Positions 7,448-16,506 of a stretch of DNA of 34,859 bases are shown here, piece by piece. Source of the stretch: Flavobacteriaceae bacterium (lineage in GTDB: Bacteria > Bacteroidota > Bacteroidia > Flavobacteriales > Flavobacteriaceae); assembly GCA_030621915.1 (NCBI GenBank), contig JAUXGV010000006.1, forward strand, positions 1-34,859, written 5' to 3'. The notes under the pieces are model-generated. The model did no database searches. It was not told the origin of the DNA and saw only the letters and a list, made by a program, of their open reading frames with translations. The position numbers and the translations under genes are program-made. Within the stretch, counting starts at the first letter, position 1. The number at the start of each line of letters is the position of its first letter.

Positions 7448-10357
7448 ATGAAAAAATTATTATTGATCCTTACTGTTTCTTTTGTTTTTCAAAGCTTTGC
7501 ACAAATTGACCCTCTCCAAACCAATGATAGTATTGCCCAAATAAAATGGGTTGATAGTATTATGAAAAGTATGGATCTCGACCAAAAAATTGGTCAGTTG
7601 TTTATGGTAGCGGCATTTTCAAACAAAGACAAATTACATACAGATTTTATTGAAAACTTGATTACAAAACATAAATTGGGAAATTTGGTATTTATGCAAG
7701 GTACGGCTGTAGGACATGCAACTTTGATAAATAAATACCAGAATATGTCTGATGTCCCTTTGTTAATTGCTATTGACGGAGAGTGGGGGTTGGACATGCG
7801 TCTTAAAAAAACAGTTGGATTTCCATATAATATGGCACTTGGCGCAATTAGAGATGACAATTTGATATATGATTTGGGACAACGGATAGGTCAACAGGTT
7901 AAAAGGGTTGGAATTCATGTTAATTTTGCACCTGTTGTGGATATCAATACAAATCCCAATAATCCGGTGATTGGCAACCGTTCATATGGTGAAAGTAAAA
8001 TTAACGTGACTAATAAATCTTTGGCATTCACCAAAGGTATGCAAAGTAAAAATGTGATAGCCTGTGCCAAACATTTTCCAGGTCATGGTGATACTTCTCA
8101 AGATTCGCACAGGACTTTACCAACAATTAAGTTTTCTGCAGGAAGAATTGATTCTGTAGAATTATATCCATACTATAGGCTATTTGAAGCTGGTTTAGGC
8201 AGCATCATGACTGCCCATTTAAGTATTCCAAGCTTAGAATCTAATATTGAATTACCAACCTCGCTTTCTTTTGATGTGGTAACTAGGATTGCAAAGGAAA
8301 AAATGAATTATAAAGGACTCATTTTTACGGATGCGTTGAATATGAAGGGTGCATCTAATTTTGCCAAACCAGGTGAAATTGATTTAAACGCATTTTTAGC
8401 TGGGAATGACATTTTATTATATCCAGAAAATGTTCCAGCTGCGATTAAAGAAATTAAAAGATCATTAAAGAATAAGAATTTATCATTGGCTCGATTGGAT
8501 GAATCTGTAATTAAAATATTAAAAGCAAAATATTGGGTCGGATTGAATAATTATGAACCCGTAGATTTGAATAATATTAATGAAGATATAAATACAATAA
8601 ATGATGAAATTTTAAATAGTAGATTGGTAGAAAACTCAGTTACTCTAGTTCAAAATAAAAATAACCTATTACCAATTAAAGATTTGGATAATAATAGAAT
8701 TGCATATGTGAAATTGGGGAAGAATGATAATACAACTTTTATTGACAGGTTGAATGATTATACCAAAGTGGATGTTATTTATGCCGATAAACTTGATGGA
8801 TTATTGCAAAAAATAAAAAATTATCAAACGGTTGTTTTGGGCTTTCATACTTCATTAGGTGCCTATGCTAATTATAAGATGACTGATAAAGAATTGACAT
8901 TGTTGCAAGCGGTATCAAGGAAACATAAAGTTATTCTTGATGTTTTTGCGAGCCCATATAGTTTGCTTAAAATAAAGTCCTTTACAAATATTGATGCTAT
9001 TGTTATATCCTATCAAAATACTCCCTTGGCACAAGATGTATCGGCACAAATGATTTTTGGAGCTCTCGATATAAAGGGGAAATTACCAGTAAGTATTAAA
9101 GAGGATTTTGATTTGGGCTTTGGTTTACAGGTTTCGAATAGTAAAAGATTGGGTTATTCAATTCCAGAGGATGTAGGAATGGATAGTCAAAAATTGGCTC
9201 GCATTGATTCAATTGCAAAAGTTGTAATAGATTCTTCTATGGCTCCTGGTTTACAGGTCCTGGTGGCTCGTTATGGAAAAATTATTTATCGAAAAAGTTT
9301 TGGTTATTACACTTATGATTCGATTAAAAAAGTGAACAATCAAAGTATTTATGATTTGGCTTCTGTTACAAAAATTTTAGGAGGATTACCTATGATTATG
9401 AAAGCTGAAGAAGAGGGTAAATTTAATTTAGAATCAACGCTGGGTGAATTGATGCCAGTTTTAAGGGAAAGCAATAAAGATACCATAACTGTAAAGGAGG
9501 CTCTTTCGCATTTTGCAAAAATCAAACCTTATATTTCTTATTATGATACCATGGTTGAAGGTGAAGATAATGAACCCATGCCTAAATATTTTAGAACAAA
9601 AAAATCAAAGGAATTTAGCATTCAAGTGGCAAATGAGCTGTATTTGAGAAATGATTATCTGGATACTATTTTTAAATTGATTGCCGAAACTCCGCAAAGA
9701 GAAGAGTTGGCTTATAAGTATAGTGGTTTACCGTTTTATTTGTTTAAAGACTATTTGGAAAAGGAATATAAAGAACCTCTTGATCAGTTGAGTAATAAGT
9801 ATTTTTATGGACCATTGGGGGCAACTACTTTGACTTATAAACCCTTAAATAAATTCCATAAATCGAGAATTGTTCCCACAGAGGATGATGATTTTTTCAG
9901 GCATCAATTATTACATGGATATGTTCATGATGAAGGTGCAGCTATGTTTGGAGGCGTAAGTGGAAATGCAGGACTTTTCTCAAACTCCAATGATGTGGCT
10001 AAGATCATGCAAATGTATTTGCAAAATGGTTACTATGGAGGAAAAAGTTATTTAAAACGCGAAACACTTGAAAAATTTAATTTTCGACATTATGAGGCTG
10101 AAGGAGTAAGAAGAGGATTGGCATTTGACAAACCTCAATTGGACACTATTTCTCAGGCTACCTGTGGATGTACTTCATTTAAAAGTTTTGGACATAGCGG
10201 TTATACCGGTACCTATACTTTTGTAGATCCTGAAACAGAAATAGTTTATGTGTTTTTGTCAAATCGAGTTTACCCTACCAGAGAAAATAATAAATTGGGT
10301 GAGGGAAATATTCGTACAGAAGTGCAACGATTGGTACAAGAGGCAATTATTGATTAA
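7448..10357 (+). CDS. secreted GH3 beta-N-acetylglucosaminidase-like and serine hydrolase fusion
   Basis: A 969-residue exported protein joining two enzymes. After a signal peptide (about 1-18, ending SFAQ), the first half is a GH3 domain of NagZ type: KHFPGHGDTSQDSHRTLP from Lys208, holding the His-Asp pair typical of NagZ, and a nucleophile Asp295 in IFTDALNMKG. NagZ enzymes cleave GlcNAc from muropeptides. The second half (about 575-969) is a class C beta-lactamase/PBP-like fold with Ser639-x-x-Lys642 (SVTK) and Tyr758-Ser-Gly in the second motif. A role in periplasmic peptidoglycan recycling or remodelling is likely; the true substrates are inferred. The gene ends with a 4-bp convergent overlap with the acyltransferase gene on the other strand. 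Confidence 0.9.
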   Translation: MKKLLLILTVSFVFQSFAQIDPLQTNDSIAQIKWVDSIMKSMDLDQKIGQLFMVAAFSNKDKLHTDFIENLITKHKLGNLVFMQGTAVGHATLINKYQNMSDVPLLIAIDGEWGLDMRLKKTVGFPYNMALGAIRDDNLIYDLGQRIGQQVKRVGIHVNFAPVVDINTNPNNPVIGNRSYGESKINVTNKSLAFTKGMQSKNVIACAKHFPGHGDTSQDSHRTLPTIKFSAGRIDSVELYPYYRLFEAGLGSIMTAHLSIPSLESNIELPTSLSFDVVTRIAKEKMNYKGLIFTDALNMKGASNFAKPGEIDLNAFLAGNDILLYPENVPAAIKEIKRSLKNKNLSLARLDESVIKILKAKYWVGLNNYEPVDLNNINEDINTINDEILNSRLVENSVTLVQNKNNLLPIKDLDNNRIAYVKLGKNDNTTFIDRLNDYTKVDVIYADKLDGLLQKIKNYQTVVLGFHTSLGAYANYKMTDKELTLLQAVSRKHKVILDVFASPYSLLKIKSFTNIDAIVISYQNTPLAQDVSAQMIFGALDIKGKLPVSIKEDFDLGFGLQVSNSKRLGYSIPEDVGMDSQKLARIDSIAKVVIDSSMAPGLQVLVARYGKIIYRKSFGYYTYDSIKKVNNQSIYDLASVTKILGGLPMIMKAEEEGKFNLESTLGELMPVLRESNKDTITVKEALSHFAKIKPYISYYDTMVEGEDNEPMPKYFRTKKSKEFSIQVANELYLRNDYLDTIFKLIAETPQREELAYKYSGLPFYLFKDYLEKEYKEPLDQLSNKYFYGPLGATTLTYKPLNKFHKSRIVPTEDDDFFRHQLLHGYVHDEGAAMFGGVSGNAGLFSNSNDVAKIMQMYLQNGYYGGKSYLKRETLEKFNFRHYEAEGVRRGLAFDKPQLDTISQATCGCTSFKSFGHSGYTGTYTFVDPETEIVYVFLSNRVYPTRENNKLGEGNIRTEVQRLVQEAIID

Positions 10358-11394
10358 GTAATTTCTGTTTTTACTAATAAAAAAACTAATAAAAAACTGA
10401 AGATAAAATAGATCGACGCAGTTTGAATACTCAGTAAATAAGCTAAAATTCCCGTTTGTAATAAGTAAAAGATTGGAAAAGCAATAATCCCTACTGCAAA
10501 CCTAAATGTTGAAATATATTCCTCTTCTTTGATTTTTGGTGATACTTTTTTCCAAATGAATATGGGAAAAATACTATTTATGAATACTAATAAACGGATT
10601 GGGTTTAAAAATTTATTCCTTTTCTTAGGATTTTTAGGTGATAATAAATCTAAATTTTCTAGTTTCTTATTTACTTTTTCAGGATACAAGAATTCGTCAT
10701 TATCGAAACTCTTTACAATTTCATCATGACTGTTTTTATCTTCTATGTGAGTGGTAAGTGTTTTTAATTGGTCACTTACTTCCTTTTTTAATTTGATTAC
10801 AGATTCAGTTTTATCAAAATTATCCCAATAGTGATTTACGGAAATCGGTTTACCATAATAAACACTTGCTTTGCTACCATATTTTTTCGCATCACTATAA
10901 TTATATCCAATAGGAATGATATCAATTTCATTTTTTGGATTGTGTTCAACAGCTCCAAAGGCAATTCTGGTGAATCCTTTACTCAAAACCCGTACCCTTC
11001 TTTGTAAACTGTGGCTTCCTTCAGCAAAAATCAGAAGAGTTTCTTTCTTATCTAAAATGTCATAGCATTTTTTAAAAGTTTCTTCATTTTTAGATAATGT
11101 GTCATAGCCATCTCGTATTCTATATACAGGCAACATATTGATATATACCAATATGTTATTCACAAACGATTTTTTAAATACCTGAGCCTGAGTAAGGAAA
11201 TGAAGAATTCGTTTGTTTGTGGCACCAATCAATAAGGGATCTAATAAAGCATTTTGGTGATTGGCAACAAATAATATGGCCTTTTGATCAGGAATATTTT
11301 CTGCACCAACAATACGAATATTCTTAAAATAAAATAAAAAACCAGTCCGTATATAGTATTTTACAAAATAATACCAAATCCTTTTTCTTGTCAT
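10354..11394 (-). CDS. 1-acyl-sn-glycerol-3-phosphate acyltransferase-like protein (PlsC family)
   Basis: A membrane acyltransferase of 346 residues, probably acting on lysophospholipid or another glycerolipid acceptor. Seen: the catalytic block NHQNALLDPLL with His46 and Asp52 in the H-x5-D spacing found in one PlsC subfamily, and a later glycine-containing acceptor block FAEGSHSLQRRVR. Two hydrophobic helices near the C-terminus (about 290-343) would anchor it in the inner membrane. Its ATG overlaps the stop of the upstream transporter gene by 4 bp (ATGA), so the two are probably translationally coupled. The lipid substrate cannot be told from sequence. Confidence 0.85.
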   Translation of the reverse strand: MTRKRIWYYFVKYYIRTGFLFYFKNIRIVGAENIPDQKAILFVANHQNALLDPLLIGATNKRILHFLTQAQVFKKSFVNNILVYINMLPVYRIRDGYDTLSKNEETFKKCYDILDKKETLLIFAEGSHSLQRRVRVLSKGFTRIAFGAVEHNPKNEIDIIPIGYNYSDAKKYGSKASVYYGKPISVNHYWDNFDKTESVIKLKKEVSDQLKTLTTHIEDKNSHDEIVKSFDNDEFLYPEKVNKKLENLDLLSPKNPKKRNKFLNPIRLLVFINSIFPIFIWKKVSPKIKEEEYISTFRFAVGIIAFPIFYLLQTGILAYLLSIQTASIYFIFSFLLVFLLVKTEIT

Positions 11395-12305
11395 GAAATT
11401 ACAGTTTTAGGCATTTTTCTTGACCAGAAATAGGCAACTATTATACCCGAAAGGATATCCCAGATGGCCCAAAATGCTACTATCAAAGCCATTCCTCCCA
11501 GGCCTTGAAAAAATGTAAAAACCAACATCAATCCCAAACCAGCGTTTTGTATACCCGTTTCAATACTCAACGTTTTTTGATCATTCCGATTCAGTTTATT
11601 CAATTTTGCAAAATAGAATCCGGTGGCAAATAAAACTGCATTATGAAGAATTACTAGGAAAATAACATGGTGAATATAGGAGGTAAATATGTCCAAATTA
11701 TTGGAAAAAGCAACGACAATAAATGCCAAAAATATTAGTATAGATAGTGGTTTCAAAATTTTACCAAATTTAATAGCAAAATCAGAATAAAAATGTTTGA
11801 CCAACATTCCAAGAATCAAAGGAATACCTAGAATTAACAATACAATTTCCGCAACTTTAAACGGGTTCAAAGAAACAGTTTTTAAAATTTGAGCAGTTGG
11901 TTCATAAAAATTTGCCCAAATGGATAGGTTTAGTGGTGTCATTATGAGTGCCGCTATTGATGCAAAGGCAGTTAAACTGACAGAAAGGGCGGTGTTTCCA
12001 CCAGCCATTTTCGACATAAAATTTGAAACATTTCCTCCGGGACAAGCCGCTACCATCATCATTCCTAATGCGATACTTGGTTTTGGACTTATAATAATAA
12101 CCAATAAAAAAGTAACTAAGGGAATTAACAAAAATTGCGAAATAATCCCTACAATTACCGCCTTAGGTGAATTTAATAGATTCTTAAAATCGGATATTTT
12201 AATATCTAATGCTACACCAAACATAATGACGGCCAAAGTTATATTAACAGCCCATAAATTATCCGAGCTAAAATTTAATTGGATATTATCTAATTCCTGA
12301 ATCAT
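11391..12305 (-). CDS. bile acid:sodium symporter (BASS) family transporter
   Basis: An inner-membrane secondary transporter of 304 residues with eight or nine hydrophobic helices. Seen: the family signature ACPGGNVSNFMSKMAGGNTA after the fourth helix, and FGVALD near the N-terminus, both typical of the SBF/BASS superfamily, which couples organic-anion uptake to sodium. Bacterial members carry varied substrates, such as pantoate or 2-oxoacids, so 'bile acid' is only a family name. It lies 9 bp downstream of the DUF4159 gene and overlaps the acyltransferase gene by 4 bp, forming part of a minus-strand operon. Confidence 0.88.
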   Translation of the reverse strand: MIQELDNIQLNFSSDNLWAVNITLAVIMFGVALDIKISDFKNLLNSPKAVIVGIISQFLLIPLVTFLLVIIISPKPSIALGMMMVAACPGGNVSNFMSKMAGGNTALSVSLTAFASIAALIMTPLNLSIWANFYEPTAQILKTVSLNPFKVAEIVLLILGIPLILGMLVKHFYSDFAIKFGKILKPLSILIFLAFIVVAFSNNLDIFTSYIHHVIFLVILHNAVLFATGFYFAKLNKLNRNDQKTLSIETGIQNAGLGLMLVFTFFQGLGGMALIVAFWAIWDILSGIIVAYFWSRKMPKTVIS

Positions 12306-12314
12306 TATATATTG

Positions 12315-12983
12315 TTAATTTTTAAAGGCATATTCAACTATATTGGCTCCCATTTGCAAAGCCATTATTCTCACATCATATGGATCATTATGTATTTGTT
12401 CATCTTCCCAGCCATCACTTAAATCACTTTCATAGTCATAAAAACATACCAATCTCCCGTTATAAAAAATACCAAATCCTTGTGGAGGCTTATTATTGTG
12501 TTCATGAATTTTAGGCAGCATATCAAATTCATAATGTTGCTGATATATTAAATGATCACTAGGTATTTCTTGAAATTCCAATTCAGGAAAAACTTTAGTC
12601 ATTTCTTTTCTGATATATTTATCCAAGCCATAATTATCTGAAATATGCAAAAATCCGCCAGAAAGTAAGTATTCTCTTAAGTTCTGAGCTGCATTTTCCG
12701 AAAAGAAAACATTTCCATGACCGGTTAAAAAAACTATTGGATAATTTAAAATTTCATGGCTATCAACATCAACTGTTTGAATATTGTTATCAATTCTTGT
12801 ATTGATATTTTCATTACAGAAGTTTATTAAATTTGGTAGGGCAGTAGGGTTTGAATACCAATCACCACCACCATCGTACTTTAAGATTGCAATTTGTTGG
12901 GCTGAAAGATTATAAAATAAGATTAAAAATATTGATAGCAATACAGCTCTATATTTATTAATTCGAAAATTTAATTTTATCAC
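12315..12983 (-). CDS. DUF4159 domain protein, exported
   Basis: A protein of 222 residues with an N-terminal hydrophobic signal (about 12-28, ending LSAQQ). The rest matches the DUF4159 pattern: AILKYDGGGDWYSNPTALP, then VFLTGHGNVFF, then LREYLLSGGFLHISDNYG, which resembles a class I glutamine-amidotransferase-like Rossmann fold. It also carries GIFYNGRLVCFYDYESDLSDG. I see no catalytic Cys at the usual nucleophile position, so it may be a binding rather than an enzymatic domain. The biochemical role is unknown. It lies between rsmE and the transporter gene, with 25 bp and 9 bp gaps. Confidence 0.85.
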   Translation of the reverse strand: MIKLNFRINKYRAVLLSIFLILFYNLSAQQIAILKYDGGGDWYSNPTALPNLINFCNENINTRIDNNIQTVDVDSHEILNYPIVFLTGHGNVFFSENAAQNLREYLLSGGFLHISDNYGLDKYIRKEMTKVFPELEFQEIPSDHLIYQQHYEFDMLPKIHEHNNKPPQGFGIFYNGRLVCFYDYESDLSDGWEDEQIHNDPYDVRIMALQMGANIVEYAFKN

Positions 12984-13008
12984 TTAAGGTAAATTAAAAA
13001 GGCCTTTT

Positions 13009-13722
13009 TCACATTTCATTTTTTATCAAGGAAATGGAATTGCACACAACAACACCTGCCGTTTCAGTACGTAGCCTACTTTTTCCCAAAGATAAAGGAA
13101 TAAAATTATGTTCCAAGGCATGGACAATTTCTTTTGATGAAAAATCACCTTCCGGACCTATTATAACCGTTATAGCCTGTGAGCTTTCAACTTGTGACTT
13201 TAAGGATTTTTTATCTAAATTCTCGCAATGTGCTATTAGGTTACATTCACCTTTATGATTTTTAATAAATTCCGAAAACTGAACTGCCTCATTTAATTTG
13301 GGTAATTGGTATTTTAATGATTGCTTCATCGCAGAGATCAATATTTTTTCAAACCGATCTTTTTTCACAACTTTTCGTTCTGAATTTTCACAGATAATTG
13401 GGGTTATTTCATCAATACCAATTTCCGTGGCCTTTTCAAGAAACCATTCAAAACGGTCGTTTAACTTCGTAGGTGCAATGGCGATGTGCAAATTGTAATT
13501 CCATTCTTTGGCTTTTGATTCAAAAGAAATTATTTCAATGGCACATTTTTTATCATTGGCATTTGTGATTTTTGCCATGAATAAATATCCTAATCCGTTG
13601 GAAATAAAAAGTCGATCATTTTCCTTTTTTCTTAAAACCCGGATAATATGTTTACTTTCACCTTTATCAAAAACAAAGTTATTAGTATTTACCGATATTT
13701 TCGAATTATAGAAAAGTTGCAT
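13009..13722 (-). CDS. rsmE: 16S rRNA (uracil(1498)-N(3))-methyltransferase
   Basis: Methylates N3 of U1498 in 16S rRNA with SAM. It belongs to the SPOUT superfamily with a trefoil-knot SAM site. Seen: an N-terminal PUA-like part with ESKHIIRVLRKKENDRL; KATEIGIDEITPIICENSER in the middle; and the C-terminal knot motifs VIIGPEGDFSSKEI and LGKSRLRTETAGVV. The length of 237 residues is normal. It lies 18 bp after the GNAT-like gene upstream and is likely co-transcribed with it. Confidence 0.95.
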   Translation of the reverse strand: MQLFYNSKISVNTNNFVFDKGESKHIIRVLRKKENDRLFISNGLGYLFMAKITNANDKKCAIEIISFESKAKEWNYNLHIAIAPTKLNDRFEWFLEKATEIGIDEITPIICENSERKVVKKDRFEKILISAMKQSLKYQLPKLNEAVQFSEFIKNHKGECNLIAHCENLDKKSLKSQVESSQAITVIIGPEGDFSSKEIVHALEHNFIPLSLGKSRLRTETAGVVVCNSISLIKNEM

Positions 13723-13740
13723 TATTAATGGAAATGATGG

Positions 13741-14859
13741 TTATATTTCTAACTTGTAAGTACACCTTTTTTTATGGGTTATGGGATTAAAATTTCTCCA
13801 TATCAAATGTATATCCTTATTGTCTACTAATTCAGGGGTAAGGATACATTTTTTAACTCCAATTTTCTCATAAGTTTTGAAATACTCGTCAAAAATTATG
13901 GCTGTTACCCCTTTTTTCTGATATTCTGGAGCAACACCAATCAAATAAAAAATAGCTTCGTTAATATTCTTTTTTGCTTGTATAAAATGAGCGATTCCAA
14001 AAGGAAATAGTTTCCCTTTTGATTTTTGTAATGCTCTTGAAAAAGAAGGCATTGTTATAGAAAATGAAACCAATCTATCATTTTCATCAACAACAAATTT
14101 TATAAATTCGGGGTTGATAAAAGGAAGATATTTTTTCTTAAAATAATCGATTTGAGCATCAGACATTGGAACAAATGAAGATAATTTAGAATACGACAAA
14201 TTGAACAGTGCAAACATTTCATCTGCGTAACGTAGAATTTCATCTGTAGATTTAAAATTTAATGCCCTAAGTTTGAACCTTTCTTTAAGAATCTTTGCAT
14301 AACGATGGAATTTTTCAATTTTTACGTCTTTAATGAAAAAATGATTTTCTATAAATTTTTGAGATTTTTGAAAACCTAATTGTTTGAAGTGTTCAGGATA
14401 ATATGCATGATTATACCAGGTTATCATGGTGCCAATATGATCAAAACCATAGGTTAGAACACCCACTTTATCCAAATTGGAAAATCCTACAGGGCCTTCA
14501 ACAAATTCCAATTCATTTTCCTTTCCTATTTCTATAACCTTATCAAGTAAAATTGTTGAAACTTCAATATCATCAATAAAGTCAAACCAACCAAAGCGCA
14601 TTTTTTTAATTTTTTGCTCCTTGATTTCTACCCAATTGATGATGGCAACAATTCTTCCAACTATTTTATCATTTTTAAAAGCTAAAAAGAAGCGTGCATC
14701 TGCATGTTGGAAAACAGGATTTTTTGTTTTGTCAAAACTTTCAACTTCGTCTTTAATAATGGGAGGAACCCAATATTTATTGTTTTTATAAAGCTTGAAC
14801 GGAAATTTCACAAACTTTTTTAGTTCCTTTTTTGTCGAAATTTCTTTGACTGTAATCAT
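13741..14859 (-). CDS. GNAT-fold protein of unknown substrate
   Basis: A cytoplasmic protein of 372 residues from a family widespread in Bacteroidota. It begins with a GNAT-like half (PPIIKDEVESFDKTKNPVF, then FFLAFKNDKIVGRIVAIIN) and has a second GNAT-like end with APEYQKKGVTAIIFDEYFK, where QKKGV resembles an acetyl-CoA binding loop. The middle contains EFVEGPVGFSNLDKVGVL. Family members are sometimes labelled GTP cyclohydrolase, which the sequence does not support. The substrate is unknown. The gene is followed after 18 bp by rsmE. Confidence 0.7.
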   Translation of the reverse strand: MITVKEISTKKELKKFVKFPFKLYKNNKYWVPPIIKDEVESFDKTKNPVFQHADARFFLAFKNDKIVGRIVAIINWVEIKEQKIKKMRFGWFDFIDDIEVSTILLDKVIEIGKENELEFVEGPVGFSNLDKVGVLTYGFDHIGTMITWYNHAYYPEHFKQLGFQKSQKFIENHFFIKDVKIEKFHRYAKILKERFKLRALNFKSTDEILRYADEMFALFNLSYSKLSSFVPMSDAQIDYFKKKYLPFINPEFIKFVVDENDRLVSFSITMPSFSRALQKSKGKLFPFGIAHFIQAKKNINEAIFYLIGVAPEYQKKGVTAIIFDEYFKTYEKIGVKKCILTPELVDNKDIHLIWRNFNPITHKKRCTYKLEI

Positions 14860-14877
14860 CAGGCAAAACTAATCAAT

Positions 14878-16044
14878 TTATTGATTTTTGTCCGACTTTC
14901 TTTCCGCTTTTTCTATTTTCTTCTGTTGTTTAACTTGCTGTTTATTTTGCTTTTTACGAGCTTTATTAGCTTTTTTATTCACCGGTGGGGTTAAATCTCG
15001 GCTTTTGACATTTACTTCCTTAACATCATCTTGGCCTTTATTAGATTTTTTACCAGAAAATAAGCCGCCTATTGAAGCTCCAATTCTCCCAAAGATTCCT
15101 TTTTTATCAGTTGCTGAAGAATCACTATTATCTGTTTTGTTTTGAATAATTTTGTCTTTATGTCGATCTATTCTCCATGATACTCCGCCTCCAATGATAT
15201 ATGTAAAATCATCTCTTTCATCAAGAATGGTTCTAAACGAGGCGTCAATTTGTAAATTACTATTTAATAAATATACAGCACCAGCACCAAGCTGGTAATC
15301 GTTTGGAATATTCTTTCTAAAAAAACCTTGATGTTCTGCAAATGTAGACCAGTGCTCGCTAAAAGCATAGGTGGCAGTTAAAATATACGAATTTTCAGCC
15401 TCGTTTGTGAACATCTTATCCGCAATAAAATTCATGATAAAAATGAATCTATCTGTGAAGTCATTTTGGGTGTAAATTCCAAATTTGGGACTCATACCCT
15501 CTGGATTTTTATGCATTTCATCCAATAAATTTGTATTAAATCCAGCATAGACTCCAACCGCAGGAATCAAACGTTTTTTATCAAAACTATTTCGGGCTTT
15601 CCAACTTCGTATTTCTTTTGACTTGTCCTTGTATTTAGGTTGATATACTAAATATTTTGCCCCGATAGTTAATCTACTTAATCCCAGACTTGAATCACTA
15701 TATTCTAAAGGTTTTGAATAATTTCTATCTTCATTTTGTACAATCATATCCAGACTTAACTCTAACCTTTCGAAAAATTGGCCTGTTCTAAAGGTTATAT
15801 CAGATCCAAAGGCCTTAGAATTAAATTCAACGGACTCTTCATTTATATTGTCGTAATATAGTTGATTGCTAATATTTTTGTAGAATAGTCCTGATTCAAT
15901 TTGATAAACTTTTGTGCCAATACTAAAAGGACTATTTGAATATCCAGGTCGATTAGAATTAATTACTTCGGTGTATTGGGCAAAACTTATTTTAACACAA
16001 AATAAGAGGAGCAAATAAAAAAATAAATACTTCATTTTATACAA
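14878..16044 (-). CDS. outer-membrane beta-barrel-like protein (transporter family)
   Basis: A protein of 388 residues with a signal peptide (MKYLFFYLLLLFCVKISFAQ, starting at the fourth residue). Residues 25-300 have alternating strand patterns and phrases such as NSNRPGYSNSPFSIG, GLSRLTIGAKYLVY and AFSEHWSTFAEHQGFF, which resemble the 'phenol-degradation MetA' type barrel proteins of Bacteroidota. The last 90 residues are low-complexity and strongly basic, with lysine-rich repeats, which is odd after a barrel. Translation could start at the second Met (16035). The role is unknown. Its start is divergent from the DUF4834 gene across an 88-bp gap. Confidence 0.7.
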   Translation of the reverse strand: MYKMKYLFFYLLLLFCVKISFAQYTEVINSNRPGYSNSPFSIGTKVYQIESGLFYKNISNQLYYDNINEESVEFNSKAFGSDITFRTGQFFERLELSLDMIVQNEDRNYSKPLEYSDSSLGLSRLTIGAKYLVYQPKYKDKSKEIRSWKARNSFDKKRLIPAVGVYAGFNTNLLDEMHKNPEGMSPKFGIYTQNDFTDRFIFIMNFIADKMFTNEAENSYILTATYAFSEHWSTFAEHQGFFRKNIPNDYQLGAGAVYLLNSNLQIDASFRTILDERDDFTYIIGGGVSWRIDRHKDKIIQNKTDNSDSSATDKKGIFGRIGASIGGLFSGKKSNKGQDDVKEVNVKSRDLTPPVNKKANKARKKQNKQQVKQQKKIEKAERKSDKNQ

Positions 16045-16105
16045 AATAATTGAATCAGAGAGTAGATTTTATTACTTTGAAACGTTTTAGTTGCTCGCAA
16101 ATTGT

Positions 16106-16113
16106 TACTTTTG
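16106..16113 (+). promoter_or_regulatory. -7 promoter element before the DUF4834 gene
   Basis: TACTTTTG matches TAnnTTTG exactly and ends 19 bp before the start codon at 16133. It would drive the DUF4834 gene and perhaps the polysaccharide block that follows. Confidence 0.5.
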
Positions 16114-16132
16114 AAAATAAATTTTTAAAAAA

Positions 16133-16402
16133 ATGCAAGCAGCTTCATTTACAGGAGTTTTAAACACTATTTTAATCATAATGTTGATTTATTACGGGCT
16201 GAAATTCGTAGGCAAATATTTGATGCCGTTTTTTTTACAAAAAGTAATGCAAAATGTAGAGAAAAAATTTAATCAGCAGACAGGTCCGAATCAGGATATT
16301 TCAAAAGAAGGAGAAACTATTATTGATAAAAAACCAATTGCTTCAAAAGAAAGTAATAAGGATGTTGGTGAGTATGTTGATTTTGAGGAGGTTGATGAAT
16401 AG
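16133..16402 (+). CDS. DUF4834 family small membrane protein
   Basis: A protein of 89 residues with one N-terminal membrane helix (about 8-28, ILIIMLIYYGLKFVGKYLM) and a charged cytoplasmic tail ending DVGEYVDFEEVDE. Both features match the DUF4834 family of Bacteroidota. The tail motif GEYVDFEE is the conserved part. It sits 104 bp before the YfhO gene, an arrangement that I recall from other flavobacteria. The function is unknown. Confidence 0.8.
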   Translation: MQAASFTGVLNTILIIMLIYYGLKFVGKYLMPFFLQKVMQNVEKKFNQQTGPNQDISKEGETIIDKKPIASKESNKDVGEYVDFEEVDE

Positions 16403-16506
16403 TTAGTGATTTATATCTGAATAAAAATTATGATAATCCTAATGTAAATTAATTTTTTATTAAATTGACTTTGATAATTAGATAAAATCCAAAATATCAG
16501 TTATTT

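Noticed and set aside
11920-12300. Plus-strand open frame of 126 codons opposite the transporter gene
   Set aside because: It is a shadow of the minus-strand transporter gene, which has the clear family signature.
12996-13009. Perfect palindrome AAAAAGGCCTTTTT after rsmE
   Set aside because: It has no loop for a stable RNA hairpin beyond a few pairs, it touches the rsmE stop codon, and it is short enough to be chance in AT-rich DNA.
13741-14859. GTP cyclohydrolase function
   Set aside because: None of the zinc or GTP-binding motifs of GTP cyclohydrolases is present; GNAT-like segments are.
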